DNA of 64,000 nt from Pistricoccus aurantiacus (GCF_007954585.1 NZ_CP042382.1:2666001-2730000), one strand, 5' to 3'; shown: positions 16,992-28,648, counted from the stretch's first letter. The notes: generated by a model from the letters alone, not told the origin. Translations and numbers: made by a program.

Positions 16992-18401
16992 ATGAGCAGA
17001 AGCAACGCTGTCGACTATTCCTCTTCCCGCGCCTTGCTCGATGCGCCGCTGACGCCGCTGCTGATTCGCAAGACCCTGCCGGTAATCGGCGGCATGCTGG
17101 CGATGATGACCTTCAATCTGGCGGATGCCTATTTCGTCTCACGCCTGGGTACCCAGCCCCTGGCGGCAGTGGCCTTCACCTTTCCCGTTGTGTTCGCGGT
17201 CATCAGCACCTCCGTGGGCATGGCCATCGGCACCTCCGCGGTCATCGCCAGGCTATTGGGGAGCGGCGACAGCAGTCTGATCGCCCGGCGCGCCACAGAC
17301 GCGGTGCTGCTTTCCTTGATAGTGGGCCTGCTGATTACGCTGGCCGGCTTGCCCAGCGTCGAAGCGCTGTTCACGCTGCTGGGCGCGGATCAAGCGCTGA
17401 TGCCCTACATCCACCAGTATATGGGGGTCTGGTATTGGGGAGCGGCCCTGATCATGGCGCCGCGGGTGCTCAACAGCATCCTGCGCGCCCATGGCAATAC
17501 GGTGATGGCGGGGGTCGGTATGGCCGGGGCCGCGCTGCTCAACATCATTCTCGATCCCCTGCTGATTTTCGGCCTCGGGCCGATACCCGCCATGGGCGTC
17601 AGCGGCGCGGCGCTGGCCACGGTGATCAGCTGGGGCGCGGTGACCCTAGGGCTGTGTTTTCATCCGCAGCTGCGCCGCCTGATCGCGCTCAAGGGGCTCG
17701 CGCTTTCCGTGTTGCTCGACTCCTGGCAAAAGCTTGGCAAGATCGCCTTGCCCGCGGCGATCACCAGCCTGTTCACGCCCATCGCCATGGCCTTGTTGAC
17801 GCGCATCGTCGCCAGCCATGGCCATGATGCCGTGGCAGCCTTCGGTGTGGGCACCCGCATCGACGCCATCGCACAGATCGTGGTGCTGGCACTGTCGATG
17901 ACCCTGTCGCCGGTGGTCAGCCAGAATGTCGGCGCCGGTGCCAATGAACGGGTGCGCCGCGCGGTATTCGGCTGTTTCGCTTTCGTACTTGTCTGGCAAC
18001 TGCTGATCTGGGGGCTCCTGCAGGTGCTTGCGCCCTGGATTACCGCCAGCTATGCGGAAACCGCGACGGTAGAGTCGGTGCTGCGAATCTTCATCTGGCT
18101 GGTGCCTCTGGGCCTGGGCGCCCAAGGCGTGATCATTTTGTCCGTGTCCTCCCTCAATGCCATGCATCGCCCGCGCAAGGCGATGCTGCTGTCGCTGATT
18201 CGGCTATTCGTCTTGTACGTGCCACTGTCCTGGCTGGGAGGGAAGCTGGTTGGCATCGAAGGCATCTTCGGCGGCATGCTGGCGGCCAATCTGATCATGG
18301 GACTCGTGGCCTGGGGCTATATTCGTCCGGTGCTGCGTGCCGGCCCACGCAATGATTCACCCCGGGTGACACAGGCTCTCAAGAAAACGACAAGCTCTTG
18401 A
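16992..18401 (+). CDS. MATE-family efflux transporter
   Basis: 469 residues in about 12 membrane helices arranged as two homologous halves (starting TLPVIGGMLAMMTFNLADAYFVSRLG and KIALPAAITSLFTPIAMALLTRIV). MATE proteins expel cationic drugs and dyes using a Na+ or H+ gradient. It starts 66 bases after mmsB with its own ATG and converges with ppsR 10 bases away. No local sign links it to the valine genes. Confidence 0.9.
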   Translation: MSRSNAVDYSSSRALLDAPLTPLLIRKTLPVIGGMLAMMTFNLADAYFVSRLGTQPLAAVAFTFPVVFAVISTSVGMAIGTSAVIARLLGSGDSSLIARRATDAVLLSLIVGLLITLAGLPSVEALFTLLGADQALMPYIHQYMGVWYWGAALIMAPRVLNSILRAHGNTVMAGVGMAGAALLNIILDPLLIFGLGPIPAMGVSGAALATVISWGAVTLGLCFHPQLRRLIALKGLALSVLLDSWQKLGKIALPAAITSLFTPIAMALLTRIVASHGHDAVAAFGVGTRIDAIAQIVVLALSMTLSPVVSQNVGAGANERVRRAVFGCFAFVLVWQLLIWGLLQVLAPWITASYAETATVESVLRIFIWLVPLGLGAQGVIILSVSSLNAMHRPRKAMLLSLIRLFVLYVPLSWLGGKLVGIEGIFGGMLAANLIMGLVAWGYIRPVLRAGPRNDSPRVTQALKKTTSS

Positions 18402-18411
18402 TCCGGCCACT

Positions 18412-19239
18412 TTATGGCAAGCGGCGGGTCAGGCCGGTTTCCGCAATCATGCGGGTGGAAATCTCCTCGATGGAGAAGCGGGTCGTATCGATGAAGGGAA
18501 TGTTCAGCTGCCGGTAGAGGCCTTCCGTCTGCTGCACTTCCTGCATGCATTGATCAAGGGAGCTGTAGCGACTATTGGGCCGGCGCTGAGTGCGGATCGC
18601 CGCCAGGCGCCGGGGATCGATGGTTAGGCCGAACAGCTTGCGTCGATAGGGCGCCAGAGCCTTGGGCAGCCTGAGCGAGCCGTCCTCGTCCAGATCGTCT
18701 TCGGTGAAGGGGTAGTTGGCGGCGCGAATGCCGAACTGCAGCGCCAGATAGAGCGACGTCGGCGTCTTGCCGCAGCGGGATACGCCTACCAGGATCAGAT
18801 CCGCCTTGTCGTATTGATGCGTGCGTGCGCCGTCGTCGTTATCCAGGGCAAAATGCACCGAGTCGATGCGGTTCATGTAGACGTCGTCACGACCAATGGC
18901 GTGGGTACGACCGACGCTGTAGGTGGAATGAGTCCCTAGTTCTTCTTCCAGGGGCTTGAGAAACGTCGAAAAGATATCGATATTGAAGCCCGGCGCGGCA
19001 GTGATGATCTGTCGTATGTCTTCATCCACGACGGTATCGATGATGATCGGCTTTTCGCCGTCCCGGGAAGCCGCGGCGCTGATGATTTCCACCAGTGCCT
19101 CGGCCTTTTCCACGGTATCGATATAGGGTTTGATCACCATGCGAATGTCGACGTTCTCGAACTGGGCCAGCAGACTGCGGCCTAATGTCTCCGCGGTGAT
19201 ACCGGTGCCATCGGAAATAAAGAAAGCCGTACGTGTCAT
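18412..19239 (-). CDS. ppsR: Phosphoenolpyruvate synthase regulatory kinase/pyrophosphorylase
   Basis: 275 residues, DUF299 family. The P-loop-like motif [15 protein letters not shown] lies at about 153-167, and the N-terminus [22 protein letters not shown] is characteristic. The protein inactivates PEP synthase by ADP-dependent phosphorylation of a Thr and reactivates it by phosphorolysis. It is transcribed away from ppsA, its target, across a 262-base intergenic region in which I see no confident promoter or operator. The alternative pyruvate-phosphate-dikinase regulators of this family act on PpdK, which is not present here. Confidence 0.95.
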   Translation of the reverse strand: MTRTAFFISDGTGITAETLGRSLLAQFENVDIRMVIKPYIDTVEKAEALVEIISAAASRDGEKPIIIDTVVDEDIRQIITAAPGFNIDIFSTFLKPLEEELGTHSTYSVGRTHAIGRDDVYMNRIDSVHFALDNDDGARTHQYDKADLILVGVSRCGKTPTSLYLALQFGIRAANYPFTEDDLDEDGSLRLPKALAPYRRKLFGLTIDPRRLAAIRTQRRPNSRYSSLDQCMQEVQQTEGLYRQLNIPFIDTTRFSIEEISTRMIAETGLTRRLP

Positions 19240-19501
19240 GAGGTATCTCTGAATGATGGAAAGTAGCCGAATTGTCCCGGGTTCTGGCGTGGTTGACTAC
19301 AGGATCCGTGGATAATCGCGCGCTGTTGTAAAAATTCTCCAATGACTTCGCTATTAGACTAATGGCGAATACGGTTTCAGCTTGGTAGGGTAGCTTCCTT
19401 TATTCGGGTTCGGCGTCGCGGTGGCGCTGTCTATTCTGATTGAGTCAATTTTACTCAAGTACGGTTCATAGGCGCTTCCTATGGACGATAAAGGGGGTTT
19501 C

Positions 19502-21874
19502 GTGGAGCCTTACATCCTGTGGTTCGATCAACTCGGCATGAACGACGTCGAGCGTGTCGGTGGAAAGAACGCCTCCCTGGGGGAAATGATCTCCAACCTG
19601 GCCAATGCCGGGGTCAGCGTACCCGGCGGCTTCGCCACCACCGCCGAGGCCTACCGCGAATTCCTCGCCCATGAAGGACTCAACGAGCGCATCAATCAGG
19701 CGCTTTCACGTCTGGACGTGGACGACACGGAAGCCCTGGCCAAGACGGGCGCCGAGATTCGCCAGTGGATCATCGATACCCCCTTGCCCCCGGCCTTCGA
19801 AGCGGAACTGGGCGACGCCTACGAACAGCTGCTTGCCAAGCATCCCAATCTGAAGGCGGCGGTACGCTCTTCCGCCACCGCGGAGGACCTGCCGGATGCC
19901 TCATTCGCCGGCCAGCAGGAAACCTTTCTCAATATCGAAGGCTTCGACAACATCAAGCGGGCGGTGCACGAGGTCTTCGCTTCGCTGTTCAACGACCGTG
20001 CAATCTCTTACCGAGTGCATCGCGGCTATGCTCACGAAAACGTCGCGCTTTCCGCCGGCATCCAGAAGATGGTGCGCTCCGAAACCGGCGCCAGCGGGGT
20101 AATGTTCACTCTGGATACGGAATCCGGCTTCCGCGATGCGGTATTCGTCACCGCCTCCTGGGGCCTAGGGGAAACCGTGGTACAGGGAGCGGTCAACCCG
20201 GATGAATTCTACGTTCACAAGACGACTCTGGCCGCCGGGCGCCCGGCGGTATTGCGCCGCAACCTGGGTTCCAAGCTGATCAAGATGATCTACACCGAGG
20301 ACGCCAGCGCCGGCAAATCCGTGGCCACGGTGGATGTTCCCCTGGCGGATCGCGGACGCTTCTGCATCAGCGACGACGACGTGATGAATCTGGCTCGCCA
20401 GGCGGTGATCATCGAGCAGCACTATCAGCGGCCCATGGACATCGAGTGGGCGCGAGACGGCGATGACGGCAAGCTGTATATCGTTCAGGCGCGCCCGGAA
20501 ACCGTGGTTTCCCAGCAGGAAGGCGGCAAGCTCGAACGTTTCCAGCTCAAGGAGAAGGGCCGCACCCTGGTGACCGGTCGCGCCATCGGCCAGCGCATCG
20601 GGCAAGGGGCGGTCAAGCTGGTCACCACCCCCGAAGAGATGCACAAGGTCAACGAAGGGGACGTGCTGGTCACGGACATGACCGACCCGGACTGGGAACC
20701 GATCATGAAACGGGCTTCCGCTATCGTCACCAATCGCGGCGGGCGTACCTGCCACGCGGCGATCATCGCTCGGGAACTGGGTATTCCCGCGGTAGTAGGC
20801 TGCGGCGACGCTACCGAGGTCTTGAAGGATGGTCAGGAAGCGACGGTATCCTGCGCCGAAGGCGACGCGGGTCATGTCTACGAAGGTCTGCTGGCCTTCG
20901 ACTGCAAGAGTTCCAGCGTCGACAGCATGCCGGAAATTCCCTTCAAGATCATGATGAACGTGGGCAATCCGGACCGCGCCTTCAGCTTCGCCAGCCTGCC
21001 CAATGCCGGCGTTGGCCTGGCGCGGCTCGAGTTCATCATCAACCGCATGATCGGCGTGCATCCCAAGGCGCTGATGGAATACGACACTCTGGCGCTAGAT
21101 CTGCAGCAGTCCATCGATGCGCGCACCGCCGGCTATGACAATCCGGTCAGCTTCTACGTGGACAAGCTGGTGGAGGGAATCTCCACCCTGGCAGCGGCGT
21201 TCTATCCTCAGCGGGTGATCGTGCGCCTGTCGGACTTCAAGTCCAACGAGTACGAGAACCTGATCGGCGGCAAGCTCTATGAGCCCGGGGAAGAGAATCC
21301 GATGCTCGGCTTCCGCGGGGCCTCACGCTATCTGTCCGAATCCTTCCGCCCCTGCTTCGATCTGGAATGCCAGGCGCTGAAGCGGGTGCGTGACGAGATG
21401 GGCCTCGACAACATCGAGATCATGGTGCCCTTCGTGCGCACCACCGAGGAAGCGAAAGGGGTGGTGGAAATCCTCGAGGAAAACGGCCTCAAGCGCGGCG
21501 ACAATGGGCTCAAGGTCATCATGATGTGTGAGCTGCCCGCCAACGCTCTGCTGGCCAACGAGTTTCTGGAATACTTCGACGGCTTCTCCATCGGCTCCAA
21601 CGATCTTACCCAGTTGACCCTGGGACTGGATCGGGATTCCGGGATCGTCGCGCACCTTTTCGACGAGCGAAATCCGGCGGTCAAGAAGCTCCTGGCCATG
21701 GCCATCGAGGCCTGCAACAAGCAGGGCAAGTACATCGGTATCTGCGGCCAGGGCCCTTCGGATCACCCGGAGCTTGCCAAATGGCTGATGGAGCAGGGCA
21801 TCGATTCCGTGTCCCTCAATCCGGACGCGGTGATCGAGACCTGGTTCATGCTGGCGGGCGAAACGATTGACTAA
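19502..21874 (+). CDS. ppsA: Phosphoenolpyruvate synthase
   Basis: 790 residues from the GTG at 19502, chosen because AAGGGGG stands 5 bases upstream and because the resulting start [11 protein letters not shown] resembles pseudomonad PpsA; an ATG at 19481 adds seven residues but has a poor ribosome site. Order of domains: ATP-grasp nucleotide domain ([10 protein letters not shown]), phosphohistidine domain with catalytic His418 in [15 protein letters not shown], and the PEP-binding TIM barrel with [23 protein letters not shown]. It makes PEP from pyruvate and ATP, feeding gluconeogenesis. Its activity is set by the neighbouring PpsR. Confidence 0.96.
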   Translation: MEPYILWFDQLGMNDVERVGGKNASLGEMISNLANAGVSVPGGFATTAEAYREFLAHEGLNERINQALSRLDVDDTEALAKTGAEIRQWIIDTPLPPAFEAELGDAYEQLLAKHPNLKAAVRSSATAEDLPDASFAGQQETFLNIEGFDNIKRAVHEVFASLFNDRAISYRVHRGYAHENVALSAGIQKMVRSETGASGVMFTLDTESGFRDAVFVTASWGLGETVVQGAVNPDEFYVHKTTLAAGRPAVLRRNLGSKLIKMIYTEDASAGKSVATVDVPLADRGRFCISDDDVMNLARQAVIIEQHYQRPMDIEWARDGDDGKLYIVQARPETVVSQQEGGKLERFQLKEKGRTLVTGRAIGQRIGQGAVKLVTTPEEMHKVNEGDVLVTDMTDPDWEPIMKRASAIVTNRGGRTCHAAIIARELGIPAVVGCGDATEVLKDGQEATVSCAEGDAGHVYEGLLAFDCKSSSVDSMPEIPFKIMMNVGNPDRAFSFASLPNAGVGLARLEFIINRMIGVHPKALMEYDTLALDLQQSIDARTAGYDNPVSFYVDKLVEGISTLAAAFYPQRVIVRLSDFKSNEYENLIGGKLYEPGEENPMLGFRGASRYLSESFRPCFDLECQALKRVRDEMGLDNIEIMVPFVRTTEEAKGVVEILEENGLKRGDNGLKVIMMCELPANALLANEFLEYFDGFSIGSNDLTQLTLGLDRDSGIVAHLFDERNPAVKKLLAMAIEACNKQGKYIGICGQGPSDHPELAKWLMEQGIDSVSLNPDAVIETWFMLAGETID

Positions 21875-21895
21875 ACAAAGTCGGGTTTATTCTCG

Positions 21896-21931
21896 GGCCC
21901 CGGTAACGGCAACGTTATCGGGGCCTGCTTT
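21896..21931 (+). terminator. Intrinsic terminator of ppsA
   Basis: A 13-bp stem (GGCCCCGGTAACG with CGTTATCGGGGCC, one G-T pair) closes on a GCAA tetraloop and is followed by TGCTTTT. Confidence 0.88.
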
Positions 21932-22005
21932 TATCCGCCAAGGGAATGTTGGCCATCTTGAACTGTCCCTGTAGGGTAAATCCTATCGTTTTTATCGGAG
22001 GCGTC

Positions 22006-23484
22006 ATGTTTCCCCGTTTTTCTCAGCGCTATGCCGGACTGCCGGAACACATGCGCGCCGAATGCGCACCGACTCCTGTCGCCAGCCCTCGGCTGGTGGC
22101 CTTCAATCGCCCTCTGGCAGAAGAGCTGGGCTTCGATCTCGCGGCCTTCGATGCGAAGCAGGCCGCCGAATGGTTCTCCGGCAATGCGATTCCGGCGGGG
22201 GCCTTGCCGGTGGCCACTGCCTATGCGGGCCATCAGTTCGGCAACTTCGTGCCCCAGCTCGGGGACGGTCGGGCGCTGCTGCTGGGAGAACTGACGGATT
22301 GCCACGGAAGGTTGAGGGATATCCAGCTCAAGGGCAGCGGCCGTACGCCGTTTTCCCGGGGCGGCGACGGTCGTGCGCCCCTGGGGCCGGTGCTCCGGGA
22401 ATATCTGGTCAGCGAGGCGATGCACGCGCTGGGAATTCCCACCACCCGGGCGCTGGCGGCGGTGACCAGCGGCGAGCGGGTCTATCGTAGGGTGCCGGAA
22501 CCCGGCGCGGTGTTGACCCGAGTGGCAGCCAGCCATTTACGAGTAGGAACCTTTCAGTATTTTGCGGCGCGCAAGGACGATGAGGCAGTGCGGCTGCTGG
22601 CGGATGAAGCCATCGCGCGCCACTATCCGGCGCTGGCGGAGCATAACGAGGGCGAGCGCTATCTGGCGCTGCTCGATGCGGTGACGGAGCGTCAAGCGCA
22701 GCTGGTAGCGCATTGGATGGGGGTGGGCTTTATCCACGGCGTGATGAACACGGATAATGCGGCAATCTCCGGCGAGACAATCGATTACGGCCCTTGCGCC
22801 TTCATGGATAGCTTTCACCCTGCCACGGTATTCAGTTCCATCGACGAGCGGGGGCGCTACGCCTGGGGCAACCAGCCACGATTGGCCCAGTGGAACATGG
22901 CGCGCTTCGCCGAGACCCTGATTTCCTTGATCGACATGGATGCCGACCGAGCCATCGAGAAAGCCACCAAAGTAGTCGAAGCGTTTAGCGAGCGCTTCGA
23001 GAGCCGCTGGCTGGCGGTAAAGCGCGCCAAGCTGGGACTGGAAACACAGGAAGAAGGCGACGCGGAACTGGCGGAAGACTTGCTGACCGCCATGCAGAAC
23101 GCGCGCGCGGATTTTACCCTGACCTTTCGCCGTCTGGCGGACGTTCTGGATTCCAGCGCCGGTGAGGCGCGGCTGGGTGAACTCCTCGAATCTCCGCATG
23201 GGCTGGAAGCCTGGCTACCGCGCTGGCGAGAACGGCTGGCGCGAGAAAGTGACGACCCGAAGGCCATTGCCCGCCGAATGCGCGCCATCAACCCCGCGGT
23301 GATTCCCCGTAATCATCGGGTCGAGCAAGTATTGCAAGCGGCGGCGCAGCGCGACGACTACGCCCCTTTCGAGGCGCTGCTGGCGGCGGTGACCCGGCCT
23401 TTCGAGGAGCCCGAAGGAGACGTCGACTACACCCGCCCGCCCCGTGAGAGCGAGAAAGTGTTGAGAACGTTTTGCGGTACCTGA
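22006..23484 (+). CDS. selO: Protein adenylyltransferase SelO (YdiU)
   Basis: 492 residues from the ATG at 22006, after CGGAGGCGTC. SelO is a pseudokinase-fold enzyme that transfers AMP to Ser, Thr or Tyr of target proteins and is linked to oxidative stress. Recognisable parts are GRTPFSRGGDGRAPLGPVLREYLVSEAMHALGIPTTRAL, the catalytic-loop region GVMNTDNAAISG, and IDYGPCAFMD in place of DFG. There is no selenocysteine or TGA near the C-terminus; bacterial members lack it. A strong terminator separates it from ppsA, so it is an independent unit. It converges with the GDPD gene. Confidence 0.93.
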   Translation: MFPRFSQRYAGLPEHMRAECAPTPVASPRLVAFNRPLAEELGFDLAAFDAKQAAEWFSGNAIPAGALPVATAYAGHQFGNFVPQLGDGRALLLGELTDCHGRLRDIQLKGSGRTPFSRGGDGRAPLGPVLREYLVSEAMHALGIPTTRALAAVTSGERVYRRVPEPGAVLTRVAASHLRVGTFQYFAARKDDEAVRLLADEAIARHYPALAEHNEGERYLALLDAVTERQAQLVAHWMGVGFIHGVMNTDNAAISGETIDYGPCAFMDSFHPATVFSSIDERGRYAWGNQPRLAQWNMARFAETLISLIDMDADRAIEKATKVVEAFSERFESRWLAVKRAKLGLETQEEGDAELAEDLLTAMQNARADFTLTFRRLADVLDSSAGEARLGELLESPHGLEAWLPRWRERLARESDDPKAIARRMRAINPAVIPRNHRVEQVLQAAAQRDDYAPFEALLAAVTRPFEEPEGDVDYTRPPRESEKVLRTFCGT

Positions 23485-23505
23485 TGCGGTATCGGAAACA
23501 AAGTT

Positions 23506-25422
23506 TCAATACCGCAGCCAGTTATGAATCTTCAGCAACAGCAGCTCTCCGTCACTGAGCTGGCGGCGTTCTTCGAGCAGTTCGGCAAGCGTTGCCGGGC
23601 GGTCGGTGATGATGTTGTCGACGCCCAGATCGATCAGCGCGGACATACGGCCTGGCGAGTTGGTGGTCCAGGCGTGAAGCTCATAGCCTAGACGCCGAGC
23701 CAGGGCGACTTCACGCCGATTGATACGATTGTAGCGAAGACCCAGCGCATCGAAGCCGCTGCGATCCAGGGTGCCGGAAAGAATAAACTCCGCCAGCAGG
23801 GTGGTACGGACTTCCGGTCTGCGTTCCTCGATCTTGCGAATCACCGATTCGGACAGGCTGGCCAGGCGGACGTCGTCGAATACATCGTCGCTTCCGCAGG
23901 CCTCGCCCTGATCCCGAGGTTTTAGTCGACAGACGGCGCGAGCGGTATTTTCCGCATCGAGCAGTCCGAAGACCGCCTCGATCAGATCGCTGCTTCGTCC
24001 CTTGTCCGGCTTGAGCTCGATCATCAGCGCGCCTTTTCCGCGGGCGCTTTTCAGCGCCTCCACCAGCGTTGGGATGCCCTCGCCGACGAAGGCGTCGCCA
24101 AACCAGCTGCCCACATCGAAGCTGCGCAGTTCCTCCAAATCCACATCCCGCAGGCGCCGCGGGTCGCCGGTCAGTCGCCGCAGCTGATTGTCGTGAAACA
24201 CCACCACCTGGTCGTCCCGGGTAAAGCGCACGTCGATTTCCACCATGTCCGCGCCATCTTCGTAAGCGCGACTGATGGCCGCCAGGGTGTTTTCCGGCGC
24301 CGCCAGGGAGCTGCCGCGATGGGCGGTAATGGTGACATCGTCCCGCAGCTCGAAGCTGTTGAGGATTCCCCAGGCCTGGGCTGCGGCGAAGGCGAGGACC
24401 GCAAGCTCTATCCCCCAGGCCAGGCGCCCCGGTTGTCCATTGGCTGGCAGGATCGACAGAAATCGATGCCGATCCGCCACGGGTTGCATCAAACGCAGAT
24501 ACAGACAGGCCATCAGCAGACTGTTGGCGGCAATCCCCAGAAACGTCAGCCCCAGGGTCAGCAGCACATAGCAGAGGACATAGGCCAGGGTGGCCGGCAG
24601 CAGTATCGCATGCCGCTCCGGCAGCAGCATCAGCAAGGGAGAACCCAAGGTATCGAATAGCCAGGTGAATGCCACCGGCAGGATGACGATCAGCAATAGC
24701 AGGAGTAAGACCGCGGCGCCGATATGCCGGCCCCATCCTTGAGTCATGCGATAGCTGCGACGTAGTGCCTCCAAGGGGCGGCGGCTTTCCAGCATCAGGA
24801 TGGGCAGGGCGAGTCGCCAGCGCAGGTAAAGTTTGGCGGCGAACCAGGCCCACAGCAGAAAAAACGGCAGGCTTGCTGCCAGGAATTTCCATAGCGCGGG
24901 TGGCAGCGCATGACGAACATAGTAACCATCCAGTCCCCCCAGGAAGACCCCATGGAAACCGACCAGAACGACGATGAGGGGGAGAATCAGCAGCGCATGG
25001 ATACCGATCTGCAACAGGCTCAACAGGGCAACGGCGGGGAATCGGCGGGTTACCGCCCAGAGGCTTTGCAGAGCGAGGCGATAGTGATTGTTGCGCGGGT
25101 GAGCCGTGACCAGAATCATGCCCGCCTGCTGAAGAGACAGCAAAAGAAAGGTCAGAGCGATCGCTGCCAGCAGCCAGGCCGCTCCCGTGGGGGTCGCCAG
25201 GATATCCAGTAGCCCGGCGCTGGTGATGACCGGGCGGTCCAGTCGCTTGAGCAAACCGGCCAGCGCCCAGCCGGTGGTCGGCAGCAGAATGGCCGAGGCC
25301 AGCAGGGTGAAGAAGAGATGATAGGCGAGCAAGGGACGCAAATGATCGCGAAGTGCGATCGATACGTCCCTGGCCAGCCAGGAAAGACGGCGTAGTCCAA
25401 TGATGGGATGTGAACCGATCAT
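23506..25422 (-). CDS. Glycerophosphodiester phosphodiesterase with N-terminal membrane domain
   Basis: 638 residues. Residues 1 to about 350 form a six- to eight-helix membrane domain of the kind paired with this enzyme in Gram-positive and some Gram-negative bacteria. From about residue 365 comes the catalytic domain with ITAHRGSSLAAPENTLAAI, then MVEIDVRFTRDDQVVVFHD and MIELKPDKG, giving the two His and the acidic metal ligands. It should cleave glycerophosphodiesters to glycerol 3-phosphate and an alcohol at the membrane surface; the fused membrane part suggests lipid head groups or teichoic-like polymers as source. It starts 27 bases after the rraA stop on the same strand. Confidence 0.9.
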   Translation of the reverse strand: MIGSHPIIGLRRLSWLARDVSIALRDHLRPLLAYHLFFTLLASAILLPTTGWALAGLLKRLDRPVITSAGLLDILATPTGAAWLLAAIALTFLLLSLQQAGMILVTAHPRNNHYRLALQSLWAVTRRFPAVALLSLLQIGIHALLILPLIVVLVGFHGVFLGGLDGYYVRHALPPALWKFLAASLPFFLLWAWFAAKLYLRWRLALPILMLESRRPLEALRRSYRMTQGWGRHIGAAVLLLLLLIVILPVAFTWLFDTLGSPLLMLLPERHAILLPATLAYVLCYVLLTLGLTFLGIAANSLLMACLYLRLMQPVADRHRFLSILPANGQPGRLAWGIELAVLAFAAAQAWGILNSFELRDDVTITAHRGSSLAAPENTLAAISRAYEDGADMVEIDVRFTRDDQVVVFHDNQLRRLTGDPRRLRDVDLEELRSFDVGSWFGDAFVGEGIPTLVEALKSARGKGALMIELKPDKGRSSDLIEAVFGLLDAENTARAVCRLKPRDQGEACGSDDVFDDVRLASLSESVIRKIEERRPEVRTTLLAEFILSGTLDRSGFDALGLRYNRINRREVALARRLGYELHAWTTNSPGRMSALIDLGVDNIITDRPATLAELLEERRQLSDGELLLLKIHNWLRY

Positions 25423-25449
25423 GAAAGACTCGGCATTACTGCTCTGGAA

Positions 25450-25929
25450 TCAAACCAGCGCCTGGGTCGAGACTATGATGCCGTTGTTATCCGCGTAGAT
25501 GTAATGTCTTTCGTCTATCGTGACCCCGGCGAAGGTGACAGGCATGCCGCGGCTTCCCTCGCCGCGTTTCTCGCTCTTGCGCGGATGGCTGCTCAAGGCC
25601 TGGATGCCCAGCTCGGTTTCCGCCAGCACGTCCACGTCCCGCACGCAGCCGTACATGATGATTCCTGCCCAGCCGTTGTTCGCCGCCTGTTCCGCCAGCA
25701 TGTCGCCGAGCATGGCGCAGCGCAGCGAACCGCCGGCATCCACCACCAGCACCGCGCCGTCGCCGGATTCCGCCACCGCCTGCTTGACCAGGGAGTTGTC
25801 CTCGAAGCACTTGACGGTTCGCACCGGACCGCCGAAGGCCTCGATACCGCCGAAGTTGACGAAGATGGGATCAAGGACTTCCACCTCGGGGTGCTCGTCG
25901 CACAGATCCGGGGTAATGATCGGGTTCAT
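25450..25929 (-). CDS. rraA: RraA-family protein (RNase E inhibitor or aldolase-like)
   Basis: 159 residues, near E. coli RraA in size. The sequence [37 protein letters not shown] keeps the G-x20-R-D-x2-D pattern shared by RraA and 4-hydroxy-4-methyl-2-oxoglutarate aldolases. RraA binds RNase E and limits RNA decay. The aldolase reading cannot be excluded from sequence alone, but length and overall likeness favour RraA. It lies between the acnB terminator and the GDPD gene. Confidence 0.85.
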   Translation of the reverse strand: MNPIITPDLCDEHPEVEVLDPIFVNFGGIEAFGGPVRTVKCFEDNSLVKQAVAESGDGAVLVVDAGGSLRCAMLGDMLAEQAANNGWAGIIMYGCVRDVDVLAETELGIQALSSHPRKSEKRGEGSRGMPVTFAGVTIDERHYIYADNNGIIVSTQALV

Positions 25930-25990
25930 GGCGCTGACTCCTTGTTCGGAGATAATGGGGGCTGAATGATGCCACGGAAGCGAGCGAATG

Positions 25991-26021
25991 AAAAAAAGCG
26001 CCCCAATTCAGTGGAGCGCTT
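25991..26021 (-). terminator. Intrinsic terminator of acnB
   Basis: Read on the minus strand: AAGCGCTCC, 8-base loop, GGGGCGCTT, then T7. One G-T pair in a 9-bp stem. It lies 24 bases after the acnB stop. Confidence 0.88.
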
Positions 26022-26044
26022 CATCGAGTCTGGCTAAACCGGGC

Positions 26045-28648
26045 TCAGGCTTCCTGGGCTACCGGAATGACGTTGGAGGCCGCCTTCTGGAACTCCTCGA
26101 TCTCGTGGAAGTTCAGATAGCGGTAGATCTCCCCGGCCATGGCGTCGAACTCGCCCATATAGCTCTGATATTCTTCGACGCTGGGCAGGCGGCCTTCCAC
26201 CGCCGCCACCGCCGCGAGTTCTGCGGAAGCGAGGTAGACGTTGGCGCCGTCCCCGAGCCGGTTGGGGAAGTTGCGGGTCGAGGTGGAGACCACCGTGGAC
26301 TTGGGCGCGACTCGCGCCTGATTGCCCATGCACAATGAGCAGCCGGGCATTTCCATGCGCGCCCCGGCGCGACCGTAGATGCCGTAGTAGCCTTCCTCGG
26401 TCAGTTGGTGCTGATCCATCTTGGTGGGCGGCGCCAGCCACAGGCGGGTCTTCAGGCTGCCGGCAGGCTGTTTCTCCAGCAGCTTGCCCGCGGCGCGGAA
26501 GTGGCCGATGTTGGTCATGCAGGAGCCGATGAACACCTCGTCGATCTTCTGGCCCGCCACCTCGGAAAGCAGCCGCGCGTCGTCCGGATCGTTGGGGGCG
26601 CAGAGAATCGGTTCCTTGATCTCCGCTAGATCGATCTCGATCACTTCGGCGTATTCCGCATCCGCGTCCGCACGCATCAGGCTCGGATTGGCCAGCCATT
26701 CCTCCATGGCCAGAATGCGCCGCTCCAGGGTGCGGGGATCGCCGTAGCCGCTGTCGATCATCCACTTGAGCAGGGTGATATTGGAGGTCAGGTATTCGGT
26801 GACGCTTTCCTCGGACAGGGTGATGGTGCATCCTGCCGCGCTGCGCTCGGCGGAGGCATCGGAAAGCTCGAAGGCCTGCTCCGCGGTGAGATCCTCGAGC
26901 CCCTCGATTTCCAGCACGCGACCGGAGAAGGCGTTCTTCTTGTTGGCTTTCTCCACGGTCAGCAGGCCCTGCTTGATGCCGTAATAAGGAATGGCGTGTA
27001 CCAGATCCCGCAGGGTCACCCCGGGTTGGCGCTTGCCCTTGAAACGCACCAGTACGGATTCCGGCATGTCCAGCGGCATCACCCCGGTGGCGGCGGCGAA
27101 GGCCACCAGCCCGGAGCCCGCCGGGAAGGAAATGCCCATGGGAAAGCGGGTGTGGGAATCGCCGCCGGTGCCCACGGTGTCCGGCAACAGCATGCGATTG
27201 AGCCAGCTATGAATGATGCCGTCTCCGGGTCGCAGGGAGACGCCGCCGCGATTCATGATGAAGTCCGGCAGGGTGTGGTGAGTCTCCACGTCTACCGGCT
27301 TGGGATAGGCGGCGGTGTGGCAGAAGGATTGCATCACCAGGTCCGCCTGAAAACCCAGGCAGGCCAGGTCCTTGAGCTCGTCCCGGGTCATCGGGCCGGT
27401 GGTGTCCTGGGAGCCGACGGTGGTCATCTTCGGCTCGCAGTACATGCCCGGACGCACGCCCTCCATGCCGCAGGCCTTGCCGACCATCTTCTGGGCCAGG
27501 GTATAGCCCTTGCCGGTATCCGCCGGCTGCTCCGGCTTCTTGAATACGTTCGAAGGCTCAAGACTTAGCGCATTGCGGGCGTTTTCGGTAAGGCCACGAC
27601 CGATGATCAGCGGAATACGGCCGCCGGCGCGAACCTCATCGAGCAGTACCTCGGTCTTGAGCTCGAAAGTGGAAATTACCTCGTCGGTGCCGTGCCTGCA
27701 GACCTTGCCCTCATAGGGATAGACATCGATCAGATCACCCATATCCATGTTCGAGACGTCCATCTCGATGGGCAGGGCGCCGGCGTCTTCCATGGTATTG
27801 AAGAAGATCGGCGCGATCTTGCCGCCGAAGCAGAAGCCGCCGGCCCGCTTGTTGGGCACATAAGGAATGTCGTCGCCGAAGAACCACAGCACCGAGTTGG
27901 TGGCGGATTTCCGTGAGGAGCCGGTGCCCACCACGTCGCCCACGTAGGCCACCGGATAGCCCTTGACCTTCACTTCCTCGATCTGGCCAAGCGGTCCCCT
28001 GGTGCCGGGAATCTCTGGCTCGATGCCCTCGCGCTCGTTCTTGAGCATGGCGTTGGCATGCAGAGGAATGTCCGGCCGGGACCAGGCGTCCGGCGCCGGG
28101 GAGAGATCGTCGGTGTTGGTCTCGCCGGGCACCTTGAACACCGCCAGGGTGATCTTTTCTTCGAGCTTGGGCTTGGCGAGGAACCATTCCGCCTCTGCCC
28201 AGGATTCGAGAACGTCCTGAGCCACGGCGTTGCCCACCTTGGCACGATCCGCCACGTCGTGAAAGGCATCGAACATCAGAAGAGTGTGCTTGAGCTGTTC
28301 CCCGGCTTCCCGAGCTAGCTCGGCGTCATCGAGCAGTTCCACCAGAGTGGCGATATTGTAGCCGCCTTGCATGGTGCCCAGAAGCTTGACCGCGTGAATC
28401 TTGTCGATCAGCGGCGATTCGGCCTTGCCTTTGACGATGGCGGTCAGGAAGCTCGCCTTGACGTAGGCGGCCTCATCCACGCCAGGGGGAACGCGATCCG
28501 TGAGAAGTTCGAGCAGGAACTGTTCCTCGCCGGCAGGTGGATTCTCGAGCAGCTCCACGAGCTGGGCCATCTGTTCCGCGTTCAGGGGCTTTGGCGGGAT
28601 GCCTTCGGCGGCACGTTCGTCGACATGTTGGCGATAAGCTTCAAGCAC
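26045..28648 (-). CDS. acnB: Aconitate hydratase B
   Basis: 867 residues from the GTG at 28648, whose product starts [16 protein letters not shown] like E. coli AcnB (MLEEYRKHVAERAAEG); a TTG three codons upstream is less likely. The AcnB order is seen: N-terminal HEAT-like domain, swivelling domain ([21 protein letters not shown]), then the catalytic domains, with 4Fe-4S cysteines in [15 protein letters not shown] and [14 protein letters not shown]. It interconverts citrate and isocitrate in the TCA cycle; the apo-protein can bind mRNA. A sigma-70 promoter lies 120 bases upstream, and a terminator closes the single-gene unit. Confidence 0.97.
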   Translation of the reverse strand: MLEAYRQHVDERAAEGIPPKPLNAEQMAQLVELLENPPAGEEQFLLELLTDRVPPGVDEAAYVKASFLTAIVKGKAESPLIDKIHAVKLLGTMQGGYNIATLVELLDDAELAREAGEQLKHTLLMFDAFHDVADRAKVGNAVAQDVLESWAEAEWFLAKPKLEEKITLAVFKVPGETNTDDLSPAPDAWSRPDIPLHANAMLKNEREGIEPEIPGTRGPLGQIEEVKVKGYPVAYVGDVVGTGSSRKSATNSVLWFFGDDIPYVPNKRAGGFCFGGKIAPIFFNTMEDAGALPIEMDVSNMDMGDLIDVYPYEGKVCRHGTDEVISTFELKTEVLLDEVRAGGRIPLIIGRGLTENARNALSLEPSNVFKKPEQPADTGKGYTLAQKMVGKACGMEGVRPGMYCEPKMTTVGSQDTTGPMTRDELKDLACLGFQADLVMQSFCHTAAYPKPVDVETHHTLPDFIMNRGGVSLRPGDGIIHSWLNRMLLPDTVGTGGDSHTRFPMGISFPAGSGLVAFAAATGVMPLDMPESVLVRFKGKRQPGVTLRDLVHAIPYYGIKQGLLTVEKANKKNAFSGRVLEIEGLEDLTAEQAFELSDASAERSAAGCTITLSEESVTEYLTSNITLLKWMIDSGYGDPRTLERRILAMEEWLANPSLMRADADAEYAEVIEIDLAEIKEPILCAPNDPDDARLLSEVAGQKIDEVFIGSCMTNIGHFRAAGKLLEKQPAGSLKTRLWLAPPTKMDQHQLTEEGYYGIYGRAGARMEMPGCSLCMGNQARVAPKSTVVSTSTRNFPNRLGDGANVYLASAELAAVAAVEGRLPSVEEYQSYMGEFDAMAGEIYRYLNFHEIEEFQKAASNVIPVAQEA

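Noticed and set aside
19240-19501. Promoters in the ppsR-ppsA gap
   Set aside because: Several TTGAC-like and TATTAG-like words exist, but none has acceptable spacing.
23711-24892. A 393-codon minus-strand frame
   Set aside because: Out-of-frame reading of the glycerophosphodiesterase gene; composition is Gly/Arg/Pro-rich noise.
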